The translations under genes were made by a program, and so were the position numbers. The notes under the pieces are model-generated. The model was not told the origin of the DNA, did not search any database, and saw nothing but the letters and a program-made list of their open reading frames with translations. Of a stretch of DNA of 9,633 bases, positions 1 through 5,621 are shown piece by piece (within the stretch, counting starts at the first letter, position 1; every line of letters begins with the position of its first letter). This DNA comes from JANMEX01 sp031423755 (GTDB taxonomy: Bacteria; Pseudomonadota; Alphaproteobacteria; Rhizobiales; Rhizobiaceae): assembly GCA_031423755.1 (NCBI GenBank), contig JANPGC010000344.1, positions 1 through 9,633 on the forward strand. The letters are read 5' to 3'.

Positions 1-1357
1 CCATGTCCGGACCGGCTTCATCGACAAGCGCAAGGCGGCGATTGACCTGCTGCCGGAGTTTGAGGCGCTGCGGGACAGCGCCAAGGCTATCAAGGACCAC
101 ACGCTGGCGCATCTTGATCTTTATCTTGAGGCCTATTGCGACAAGGTCGAGGCCTCGGGCGGGCATGTGCACTTTGCTGAGACCGCTGAAGACGCGCGCA
201 ACATTATCCTGAAGCTTTGCCGCGATGTTGGCGCGAAGACTGTGACCAAGGGCAAGAGCATGGTCACTGAAGAGATCGCGCTCAACCAGCATTTTGAGGA
301 AAACGGCATTGTCCCGGTCGAGACGGATCTGGGCGAATACATTATCCAGCTGCGCGGCGAGCATCCGAGCCATATCATTGCGCCAGCGGTGCATTTGACC
401 AAGGAGCAGGTGGAGGGTGACTTCCGCCGCGTGCATACGCATCTTGATGTGAACCGAAATCTGGAAGAGCCGGTTACGCTGCTCAACGAGGCGCGGCAGG
501 TGCTGCGGCAGAAATATTTCGAGGCGGATGTCGGCATCACCGGTGCAAACTTTTTGATCGCGGAGACGGGCACCTCGGTCATCGTGACCAATGAGGGCAA
601 CGGCGACCTCACGCAAATCCTGCCGAAGACACACATTGTTGTCGCGACCATTGAGAAGATCGTGCCGACGCTTTCTGATGTCAGCCAGATTCTGCGCGTG
701 CTGGCCCGCTCGGCGACCGGGCAGGACATGAGCGTTTACACCACGCTCTCCACCGGACCTCGGCGCGAAACTGATGTGGACGGGCCGGAGAATTACCACG
801 TCGTCATCCTCGACAATGGCCGCACCAAGATGATCGGCACCGAATATCAGGACATGCTGCGCTGCATCCGCTGCGGGGCGTGCATGAACCATTGCCCGGT
901 CTATCATTCCATCGGCGGCCATGCCTATGGTTGGGTCTATCCAGGGCCGATGGGCGCGGTGCTGACGCCTTCGCTGATCGGTGTGGCGCAAGGCGGGCAC
1001 CTGCCGAACGCATCCACCTTCTGCGGCCGCTGCGAAAGCGTGTGCCCGATGAAAATTCCTCTGCCGAAAATGATGCGGCACTGGCGCGAGCGCGAGTTTG
1101 AACAGCATCTGCAACCGGTGACTTACCGGTATGGACTGGGTGTCTGGGCATGGTTTGCCAAGCGTCCGAAGGCGTATCATTTCATGGCGAAGCTTGGCAT
1201 CCCCGTTTTGTCGATGTTTGGTAGGGCCAAAGGGCGGTTCAAGTCATTGCCGCTCGCAGGCGGCTGGACGAAGTGGCGAGACCTTCCCGCGCCGGAGGCA
1301 CGGACGTTTCAGCAGCAATGGGTGCAGCGGGAAGCCAGAAAGCAGGAGGCGCGGTGA
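1..1357 (+). CDS. lutB: LutB, iron-sulfur protein of L-lactate oxidation (5' end missing)
   Basis: Partial gene. The reading frame is already open at base 2, and 451 codons run to the TGA at 1355-1357; probably a few tens of N-terminal residues are missing. The N-terminal two thirds is a LUD-type domain, with AETGTSVIVTNEGNGD near bases 560-606. A ferredoxin-type region follows. CIRCGACMNHCP gives Cys at codons 863, 872, 881 and 893 (C-x2-C-x2-C-x3-CP), and CGRCESVCP gives Cys at 1022, 1031 and 1043 (C-x2-C-x3-CP). This is the two-cluster arrangement of LutB/YkgF proteins. In known systems LutA, LutB and LutC form a cytoplasmic complex that oxidises L-lactate to pyruvate, with LutB carrying electrons through its [4Fe-4S] clusters. 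The gene overlaps lutC by one base (TGATG), so the two are co-transcribed; lutA is expected just upstream, outside the window. Family assignment is firm; lactate as the substrate is inferred from the family. Confidence 0.95.
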   Translation, partial: HVRTGFIDKRKAAIDLLPEFEALRDSAKAIKDHTLAHLDLYLEAYCDKVEASGGHVHFAETAEDARNIILKLCRDVGAKTVTKGKSMVTEEIALNQHFEENGIVPVETDLGEYIIQLRGEHPSHIIAPAVHLTKEQVEGDFRRVHTHLDVNRNLEEPVTLLNEARQVLRQKYFEADVGITGANFLIAETGTSVIVTNEGNGDLTQILPKTHIVVATIEKIVPTLSDVSQILRVLARSATGQDMSVYTTLSTGPRRETDVDGPENYHVVILDNGRTKMIGTEYQDMLRCIRCGACMNHCPVYHSIGGHAYGWVYPGPMGAVLTPSLIGVAQGGHLPNASTFCGRCESVCPMKIPLPKMMRHWREREFEQHLQPVTYRYGLGVWAWFAKRPKAYHFMAKLGIPVLSMFGRAKGRFKSLPLAGGWTKWRDLPAPEARTFQQQWVQREARKQEAR

Positions 1358-2028
1358 TGGACGCCAAGTCAAATGTGCTCATACGCTTACGCAGCGCATT
1401 GCAAGTCTCCGGCGATGACAGCATCCGCAAAGCCGCCGTCGCAGCACGGCTGAAAACCGCTCCGAATGGAGTGATCCCCGCACGGGCACAATTGCCTGCA
1501 AAAGCGCAGGTAGACCTGTTCATTGCAATGGCGGACAAGTTTTCCGCGACGATCACCCGTGTCAGGTCCGCCAAAGACGTCCCCGCTGCCGTCAGTGATT
1601 ACTTGCGCTCAAAAAATCTGCCCTCCCGTGCGGCTATGGGCACTGACTCGCGCTTGACCGCCATGCCATGGTCCAAGGAGAAACATCTCGATCTGAAATC
1701 CGGCCCGTCCGACGGCACGGATGAAACCGGCATCAGCCACGCTTTCGCCGCCATCGCCGAAACCGGCACGCTGGTCATGACCTCTGGCGCTGACAATCCG
1801 ACGACGCTGAATTTTCTGCCGGAGAACCATATCGTGGTGCTTGATGCCGCGTCGATCAGGGGCGATCTGGAAACGATCATGGCCGATATCCGCAAGGCTT
1901 ATGGCAAAGGCGTGATGCCTCGCACGGTGAATTTCATCACCGGGCCCAGCCGGTCAGGCGATATTGAGCAGAAGATCTTGCTCGGCGCGCATGGGCCGCG
2001 GGCGCTGCATATTGTCTTGGTGGGGTGA
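1357..2028 (+). CDS. lutC: LutC, LUD-domain subunit of L-lactate oxidation
   Basis: 223 residues, the usual size for LutC/YkgG. The start at 1357 is chosen because it overlaps the lutB stop (TGATG) and has a strong AGGAGG at 1344-1349, seven bases upstream; an in-frame ATG at 1273 lies inside lutB and has no such support. The C-terminal LUD domain shows AETGTLVMTSG (residues 134-144), NFITGPSRSGDIEQ (192-205) and GAHGPRALHIVLV (210-222), the conserved LutC signature. It has no cysteine-cluster motif, consistent with the non-iron-sulfur subunit of the LutABC complex. It is probably the last gene of the operon, since the next gene has its own promoter-like region. Nothing odd was seen. Confidence 0.94.
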   Translation: MDAKSNVLIRLRSALQVSGDDSIRKAAVAARLKTAPNGVIPARAQLPAKAQVDLFIAMADKFSATITRVRSAKDVPAAVSDYLRSKNLPSRAAMGTDSRLTAMPWSKEKHLDLKSGPSDGTDETGISHAFAAIAETGTLVMTSGADNPTTLNFLPENHIVVLDAASIRGDLETIMADIRKAYGKGVMPRTVNFITGPSRSGDIEQKILLGAHGPRALHIVLVG

Positions 2029-2044
2029 TTTGCGGTTTTGCCGG

Positions 2045-2078
2045 TTGAAAATTCTGCTACAATCAATCTGATTTTCAA
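2045..2078 (+). promoter_or_regulatory. Promoter/operator of the first toxin-antitoxin pair
   Basis: A perfect 8-bp inverted repeat, TTGAAAAT (2045-2052) and ATTTTCAA (2071-2078), flanks a TACAAT box at 2058-2063. Another reading is that TTGAAA at 2045-2050 is the -35 and TCTGAT at 2067-2072 the -10, with 16 bases between. Either way the repeat arms overlap the promoter, as expected for an operator bound by an autoregulating antitoxin. GGAG at 2083-2086 is the ribosome site for the GTG start at 2094. Binding by the antitoxin is inferred. Confidence 0.45.
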
Positions 2079-2093
2079 GCCCGGAGCACTGTC

Positions 2094-2291
2094 GTGAACC
2101 AGATATTGACCAAGGCGATCAATGAAGTCAGCGCGCTTTCTGAAGACGATCAGAATGAAATCGCGCTGCAAATTCTCGACTTGGCGGCGCGCAAGCGGCT
2201 GGATGCGAGGCTGACGCTGTCTGAAGCGCGCGGCGGCAGCATCCCGTCCGATCAGGTTTTCAAAGAGTTGAGAAGCCGTCTTGCCCGTTGA
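2094..2291 (+). CDS. Antitoxin of a ParD/RelB-like type II TA pair
   Basis: 65 residues from a GTG start with GGAG at 2083-2086 (spacing 7). The sequence MNQILTKAINEVSALSEDD then continues as a predicted helical stretch (EIALQILDLAARKRLDARL) and ends in a charged tail containing GGSIPSDQVFKELRSRLAR. The size, the tail and the overlap with a ParE-type toxin mark it as the antitoxin; the tail resembles antitoxin C-termini that wrap the toxin and often end in an x-E-L-R-x-R-x pattern. The toxin start at 2281 lies inside this gene, so the two are translated together. I cannot assign the DNA-binding fold (ribbon-helix-helix or other) from sequence alone. Function rests mainly on context and tail. 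Confidence 0.82.
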   Translation: MNQILTKAINEVSALSEDDQNEIALQILDLAARKRLDARLTLSEARGGSIPSDQVFKELRSRLAR

Positions 2292-2586
2292 AGTCGTCTG
2301 GCTCGATCAGGCTGCTGACGATCTTGATGCTGTGTTCAAGTTTATTGCCCAAGACAATCCATCCGCAGCCTTGGATTACATTGACGGATTTGAGCACGCC
2401 TGCAAGCACCTCCAGGATTTTCCGAATTCGGGTCGATTTTACGACTCGCGGTATAAGACGCTCATCTATCGAAATCACCTGATTTTCTACAGGTTTTCGA
2501 TGACTGCCAACACGTTGAAGATAGTCACAATTGTTGATGGCCGGCAACACTATCGCAAATTGCTGACGGACTTGCCTGAAAGCTGA
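2281..2586 (+). CDS. RelE/ParE-family toxin
   Basis: 101 residues, typical for the family. It opens with VEVVWLDQAADDLDAVFKFIAQDNPSAA (residues 3-30), the ParE-type N-terminal strand and helix pair. The core follows with DFPNSGRFYDSRYKTLIYRNHLIFYRF (46-72) and IVTIVDGRQHYRKL (81-94), the usual beta-sheet carrying basic residues. The start is TTG at 2281: an in-frame TGA at 2269-2271 blocks any earlier start, and no in-frame ATG lies near the N-terminus. GAGAAG at 2270-2275 can serve as ribosome site. It overlaps the antitoxin by 11 bases. ParE members poison DNA gyrase, whereas RelE members cleave mRNA on the ribosome; the sequence looks closer to ParE, but the target is not proven. It converges with the amidotransferase gene across a 30-base gap. 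Confidence 0.88.
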   Translation: MPVEVVWLDQAADDLDAVFKFIAQDNPSAALDYIDGFEHACKHLQDFPNSGRFYDSRYKTLIYRNHLIFYRFSMTANTLKIVTIVDGRQHYRKLLTDLPES

Positions 2587-2616
2587 CGTCAGACTTGGCG
2601 CGGCAGAGCGTCTAAA

Positions 2617-3315
2617 TCAGATCCGCCCCACCCAAGCCCGTGCAATCGCCAGCCCGGCCGCGTCGGCATTCGGGCCGTGCTCCTGCGCGTAGACCGGAAA
2701 TTTGTCGAACCACTCCGGGTCCTTGCGCGCGATATCATCCGGAAACCGCGCGTTCCATTTTTCGACCAGCGGACGGTCTGCTTCAAAGTGAAACTGAATG
2801 CCATACCCTGCCCTGCCGACGCGGAAGGCCTGATTGGGGGTGGCGTTGTTTGAGGCGAGGCGGATGGCGCCTTCCGGCAGCGTGAACGTGTCATCGTGCC
2901 ATTGGAAGATCGGGAAATGACCGGGGACCGCGCCGAGCACAGGATCGGATTTTCCCTCGTCAGTCAGGACGATATTCTGCCAGCCGAATTCGGGGGCTTT
3001 GCCGATAAGGTTGGTCGCGCCATAGGCGCGCGCGAGAATCTGGCTGCCGAGGCAGATGCCGAGCGCTGCTTTGCCGCTATCGGCAAAGTCGCGCATCAGG
3101 GCGGCAAGGTTCGGCAAATAGGGGTGGATATGGTCGTCCACTGCGCTCTGGCCGCCGCCGAGAACGACGATGGCATCATGCCCGGAGCAGTCTTGCGGCA
3201 GCGTTTCGCCGATATAGGGTTTGCGGTAGTCGCGAGACGCGCCCTTCTCCTTAAGCGCTGTGCAGACCTGGCCGAGGCCGGTGGACTCAAAGTTCTGGAC
3301 GATCAGGACGTTCAT
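2617..3315 (-). CDS. Class I glutamine amidotransferase, GMP synthase-like
   Basis: 232 residues, a stand-alone GATase1 domain. The catalytic triad is visible: nucleophile Cys88 in LGICLGSQ (85-92), and His176 and Glu178 in IQFHFEAD (173-180). VVLGGGQS (50-57) is the oxyanion-region glycine loop. Such proteins hydrolyse glutamine or gamma-glutamyl amides; the acceptor here is unknown. No synthetase partner is adjacent, so it may be a gamma-glutamyl hydrolase-type enzyme rather than half of a biosynthetic complex. The frame stays open upstream to 3507, with another ATG at 3351, but family members begin at MNVLIVQNF. A minus-strand promoter candidate (TTGTTA pairing at 3369-3374, TATGAA at 3347-3352, 16 bases apart) would initiate near 3340, which supports the start at 3315. 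No clear Shine-Dalgarno site is seen. Confidence 0.9.
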   Translation of the reverse strand: MNVLIVQNFESTGLGQVCTALKEKGASRDYRKPYIGETLPQDCSGHDAIVVLGGGQSAVDDHIHPYLPNLAALMRDFADSGKAALGICLGSQILARAYGATNLIGKAPEFGWQNIVLTDEGKSDPVLGAVPGHFPIFQWHDDTFTLPEGAIRLASNNATPNQAFRVGRAGYGIQFHFEADRPLVEKWNARFPDDIARKDPEWFDKFPVYAQEHGPNADAAGLAIARAWVGRI

Positions 3316-3346
3316 GTGTGCTTTGTCTTGGTGTTGCCTGAGACAA

Positions 3347-3374
3347 TTCATAATCGGCTTATTGTGGTTAACAA
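3347..3374 (-). promoter_or_regulatory. Candidate promoter of the glutamine amidotransferase gene
   Basis: Read on the minus strand, TTGTTA (3374-3369) and TATGAA (3352-3347) are separated by 16 bases, each with four matches to the sigma-70 consensus. A small dyad, GGTT (3366-3369) and AACC (3373-3376), overlaps the -35. This is sequence likeness only. Confidence 0.3.
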
Positions 3375-3406
3375 CCGCTAAACGGAGATGGGAGCCATGT
3401 GTTTGC

Positions 3407-3415
3407 AAGGAGGGG
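3407..3415 (+). promoter_or_regulatory. Ribosome binding site deciding a TTG start
   Basis: AAGGAGGGG, containing AGGAGG at 3408-3413, sits seven bases before TTG at 3421. It is the best Shine-Dalgarno match in this part of the window. If ATG 3388 or 3397 were the start, this site would fall inside the coding region. Confidence 0.6.
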
Positions 3416-3420
3416 CGTGT

Positions 3421-4032
3421 TTGCAGAACAGGGTCGATCCGTTTGGCGCGATCCACGCCAATCCGGCGCGCGGCACGTTTATGGGCAATCGTGGCGGGAA
3501 AATCCATGATCCGACGACGAAAACGCTATTGAAACGGAGATTTGCGTCGCGGCAGTGGATAATCTGCGTCACCGAGTTCCGCGGGCGAAGCCGTCGGGTC
3601 ATGGGCAATTCCTACACGGAGCTGTTTTTTCTGGATGAAGTCACGGCACTTGCCGGCGGGCACCGACCTTGCGCGGAATGCAGACGGGCGGAATACAAGC
3701 GCTACCGCGAGTCCATTGCTCCTGAGTTTGACGGTTTGCCAAATGTGGATGCGATTGACCGGAGGCTGCATGGCGAACGCATGGGGGAGCGGCATGCGCT
3801 TGATGCTGAAACATGCGGCCAACTTCCAGATGGCGCGATGGTTGCCGTTGGAGCTCAGGCTTATGCAAGGCGCGGCGCAACTGCCCTGCCCTGGGGCTTC
3901 AACGGCTATGGCGCAGCCGTGGATTGGCGGCAATTGGCGCTGCAAGAGCCCGCGCTGTTGACGCCGCCCACAACAATTGCAGCGCTTCAGAATGGCTATG
4001 CGCCCGAATGGCATCCGTCCGCCGGGGCTTGA
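3421..4032 (+). CDS. Conserved-looking protein of unknown function with HRPCAEC motif
   Basis: 203 residues from TTG 3421, chosen for the AGGAGG at 3408-3413. ATG 3388 and ATG 3397 are in frame and would add 11 or 8 residues. Not recognised as a named family. What is visible: GNRGGKIHD (22-30); a basic stretch LLKRRFASRQWIICV (36-50); SYTELFFLDEVTALAGGHRPCAECRR (64-89), whose His81, Cys84 and Cys87 could form part of a metal site, with Cys49 and Cys132 as possible partners; and LPWGFNGYGAAVDW (156-169). There is no signal peptide or membrane segment, so it is probably cytoplasmic. It starts divergently from the amidotransferase gene and ends 31 bases before rsmE, so it may share a transcript with rsmE. 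The HxxCxxC stretch loosely recalls zinc-binding segments, but no function should be assigned. Confidence 0.82.
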   Translation: MQNRVDPFGAIHANPARGTFMGNRGGKIHDPTTKTLLKRRFASRQWIICVTEFRGRSRRVMGNSYTELFFLDEVTALAGGHRPCAECRRAEYKRYRESIAPEFDGLPNVDAIDRRLHGERMGERHALDAETCGQLPDGAMVAVGAQAYARRGATALPWGFNGYGAAVDWRQLALQEPALLTPPTTIAALQNGYAPEWHPSAGA

Positions 4033-4063
4033 CGCCCCTGCCCGCAATCGGCCACCAAGCGGG

Positions 4064-4801
4064 ATGCGCGCAAACTACACGATGCAACGGCTGTTCATTG
4101 ACGCTCCGCTTGGCAAAGGGCAGCCGGTCGCCGCTTCACCGCAACAGTACAATTATCTGGCCAATGTCTTGCGCATGGGCGATGGCGCAGAGGTGCTGCT
4201 GTTCAACGGACGAGACGGAGAGTGGAAAGCAATACTTACGATTATTGCGAAGAAAAAGCTGTCAATCACGCCCATTGAGCAAACGCGATCACAGCCGCCG
4301 CATCCGGATTTGCACTTCCTGTTCGCGCCATTGAAAGTCGGGCGGCTGGACTATCTGGTGCAGAAGGCAACGGAAATGGGCGCGGGCTCAATTCTGCCAG
4401 TGCTGACACAGCATACACAGGTGCACAAGGTCGGCGTTGAGCGGCTTCAGTCAAATGTGATTGAGGCAGCAGAGCAATGCGGCAATCTTTCTGTGCCCAC
4501 GGTGCATGAACCGGTGAAATTCGATGCGCTGCTGTCAGCCTGGGATGCTTCGCGCCGGATCATCTTCTGCGACGAGGATGCTGCGACCAACAACCCACTT
4601 GGCAAACTTGGCGCGGTGAGAGAACGACGTCTGGCCGTGCTGATCGGGCCGGAGGGCGGGTTTTCTGACAGCGAGAGGAAGATGTTGCGCTCGCTGCCGT
4701 TTGTAACGCCCATCCCGCTCGGGCCGCGCATCTTGCGTGCAGATACGGCAGCAGTGGCGGCGCTGGCGGTGGTGCAGGCGGTTATCGGGGATTGGCATTG
4801 A
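4064..4801 (+). CDS. rsmE: RsmE, 16S rRNA (uracil(1498)-N(3))-methyltransferase
   Basis: 245 residues, the normal length for RsmE. This SAM-dependent SPOUT enzyme methylates N3 of U1498 in helix 44 of 16S rRNA. The N-terminal PUA-like part (MQRLFIDAP to about residue 75) is followed by the methyltransferase fold: FLFAPLKVGRLDYLVQKATEMG (85-106), the knot loop VLIGPEGGFSDSE (192-204) and IPLGPRILRADTAAVAAL (217-234), which form the cofactor pocket. Start 4064 (MRANYTMQRLF) is preferred over ATG 4082 because related alphaproteobacterial proteins, as I recall them, begin this way; the upstream GCGGG is a weak ribosome site. One oddity: the segment usually read as EQCGR is EQCGN here (137-141), so a commonly conserved arginine is absent. 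In relatives this gene is commonly next to gshA; here a TA pair separates them. Confidence 0.95.
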   Translation: MRANYTMQRLFIDAPLGKGQPVAASPQQYNYLANVLRMGDGAEVLLFNGRDGEWKAILTIIAKKKLSITPIEQTRSQPPHPDLHFLFAPLKVGRLDYLVQKATEMGAGSILPVLTQHTQVHKVGVERLQSNVIEAAEQCGNLSVPTVHEPVKFDALLSAWDASRRIIFCDEDAATNNPLGKLGAVRERRLAVLIGPEGGFSDSERKMLRSLPFVTPIPLGPRILRADTAAVAALAVVQAVIGDWH

Positions 4802-4835
4802 AGCCAGCCTCGAAATGTAGTAACATATCTACAAT
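4798..4835 (+). promoter_or_regulatory. Promoter/operator of the Phd-VapC pair
   Basis: TTGAAG at 4798-4803 and TAACAT at 4821-4826 are 17 bases apart. The -10 lies inside the dyad TGTAGTAACATATCTACA (4816-4833), which has 5-bp arms TGTAG and CTACA around 8 bases. TACAAT at 4830-4835 is an alternative -10. A dyad over the -10 fits autorepression by the antitoxin or the TA complex. GAGGG at 4842-4846 is the ribosome site for ATG 4853. Confidence 0.5.
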
Positions 4836-4852
4836 TCAATTGAGGGCAAGGC

Positions 4853-5107
4853 ATGTCCACAACGACCATGACCAGCCGGGAGTTCAATCAGGATTCCGGC
4901 CGCGCGAAAAAGGCCGCTAATTTAGGGCCAGTTATAATTACTGATCACGGTAGACCGGCGCATGTGCTTTTGAGCTATGAAGAATTTCGGCAGATGGGCG
5001 GCAGAAAACCTACGATCGGCGAGTTGCTGGCCATGCCTGAAGGCGCAAATTTGGATTATGAATTCCCGCGTTTGACTGACCGGCCGAAAGAGATCGATCT
5101 TTCCTGA
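4853..5107 (+). CDS. Phd/YefM-family antitoxin
   Basis: 84 residues. The N-terminal half is the Phd/YefM DNA-binding and dimerisation fold: SREFNQDSGRAKKAA (8-22), then PVIITDHGRPAHVLLSYEEFRQM (26-48), the diagnostic strand-turn-strand with the GRPAHVLLSYEEF signature. The C-terminal 35 or so residues, ending in LTDRPKEIDLS, are the expected disordered toxin-neutralising tail. GAGG at 4842-4845 is seven bases before the start. The stop overlaps the toxin start by one base (TGATG). Codon use differs from the neighbouring core genes (TTA, ATA and two AGA codons in a short gene), which suggests acquisition. By family analogy it represses its own promoter, probably through the dyad at 4816-4833. 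Confidence 0.93.
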   Translation: MSTTTMTSREFNQDSGRAKKAANLGPVIITDHGRPAHVLLSYEEFRQMGGRKPTIGELLAMPEGANLDYEFPRLTDRPKEIDLS

Positions 5108-5523
5108 TGTATCTACTTGATACAAATGTGATTTCAGAGTTCCGGAAAATCGCTGCTGGAAAAGCTGACGACCGGGTAACGAAGTGGTCCAACGGACTGG
5201 ATTTCACTACCATGCATATTTCTGTCATCACTATCCACGAACTCGAAATCGGCACCTTGCGCATCGAACAACGCGATCCACCTCAGGGTGCAATCTACCG
5301 CGAGTGGCTGGACAACGATGTGCTCGTGGCATTTTCCGGTCGAATATTGGCGTTAGACTTTGCCGCATCGCGTATCGCCGCGAAGCTTCATGTGCATGAT
5401 CCTGCGCCATTCCGGGATGCTTTCATCGCCGCGACAGCCGTTGCCCATGGCATGACCGTCGTCACTCGCAACACTGCTGATTTCGTCCGCACCGGCGTGC
5501 CGTTGCTCAACCCTTGGGATTGA
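5107..5523 (+). CDS. vapC: VapC-family PIN-domain toxin
   Basis: 138 residues, the normal PIN toxin length. The acidic metal-binding residues are all present: Asp5 in MYLLDTNVISE, Glu45 in TIHELEIG (42-49), Asp104 in PFRDAFIAATAVAHG (101-115) and Asp125 in VVTRNTADF (118-126). VapC toxins are Mg2+ or Mn2+ dependent ribonucleases that usually cut tRNA or rRNA; the target here cannot be told. The start overlaps the antitoxin stop by one base, giving tight coupling and antitoxin-first order. The catalytic set is intact and no frameshift is visible, so the module looks functional. It lies between rsmE and gshA, with 98 bases to gshA. Confidence 0.95.
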   Translation: MYLLDTNVISEFRKIAAGKADDRVTKWSNGLDFTTMHISVITIHELEIGTLRIEQRDPPQGAIYREWLDNDVLVAFSGRILALDFAASRIAAKLHVHDPAPFRDAFIAATAVAHGMTVVTRNTADFVRTGVPLLNPWD

Positions 5524-5621
5524 TCAACGCTTGCCACCGACCGTTCACCAAAATGCGCTTGAACTCGTCGTCGCGATTGTCCATTTGACTTTGATCAAGC
5601 ATTCACGGGACGGGACAGACG

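Noticed and set aside
804..1151. 115-codon minus-strand open frame inside lutB
   Set aside because: It covers the conserved iron-sulfur region of lutB. The product is Arg/Ser/Ala-rich and looks like a GC-skewed shadow.
2583..2592. CTGACGTCAG palindrome between the ParE-type toxin and the amidotransferase gene, as a terminator
   Set aside because: It is a perfect 10-base palindrome but has no loop and no T-run on either strand. It also overlaps the toxin stop codon, so it is too short to call.
3388..3420. ATG 3388 or ATG 3397 as start of the HRPCAEC protein
   Set aside because: Possible, but the strong AAGGAGGGG at 3407-3415 would then be coding. The extra residues (MGAMCLQGGAC) also look unlike the structured protein that follows.
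5585..5613. TTGACT at 5585-5590 as the -35 of a gshA promoter
   Set aside because: There is no acceptable -10 at 15-19 bases. The GC-rich GGGAC repeats occupy that position.
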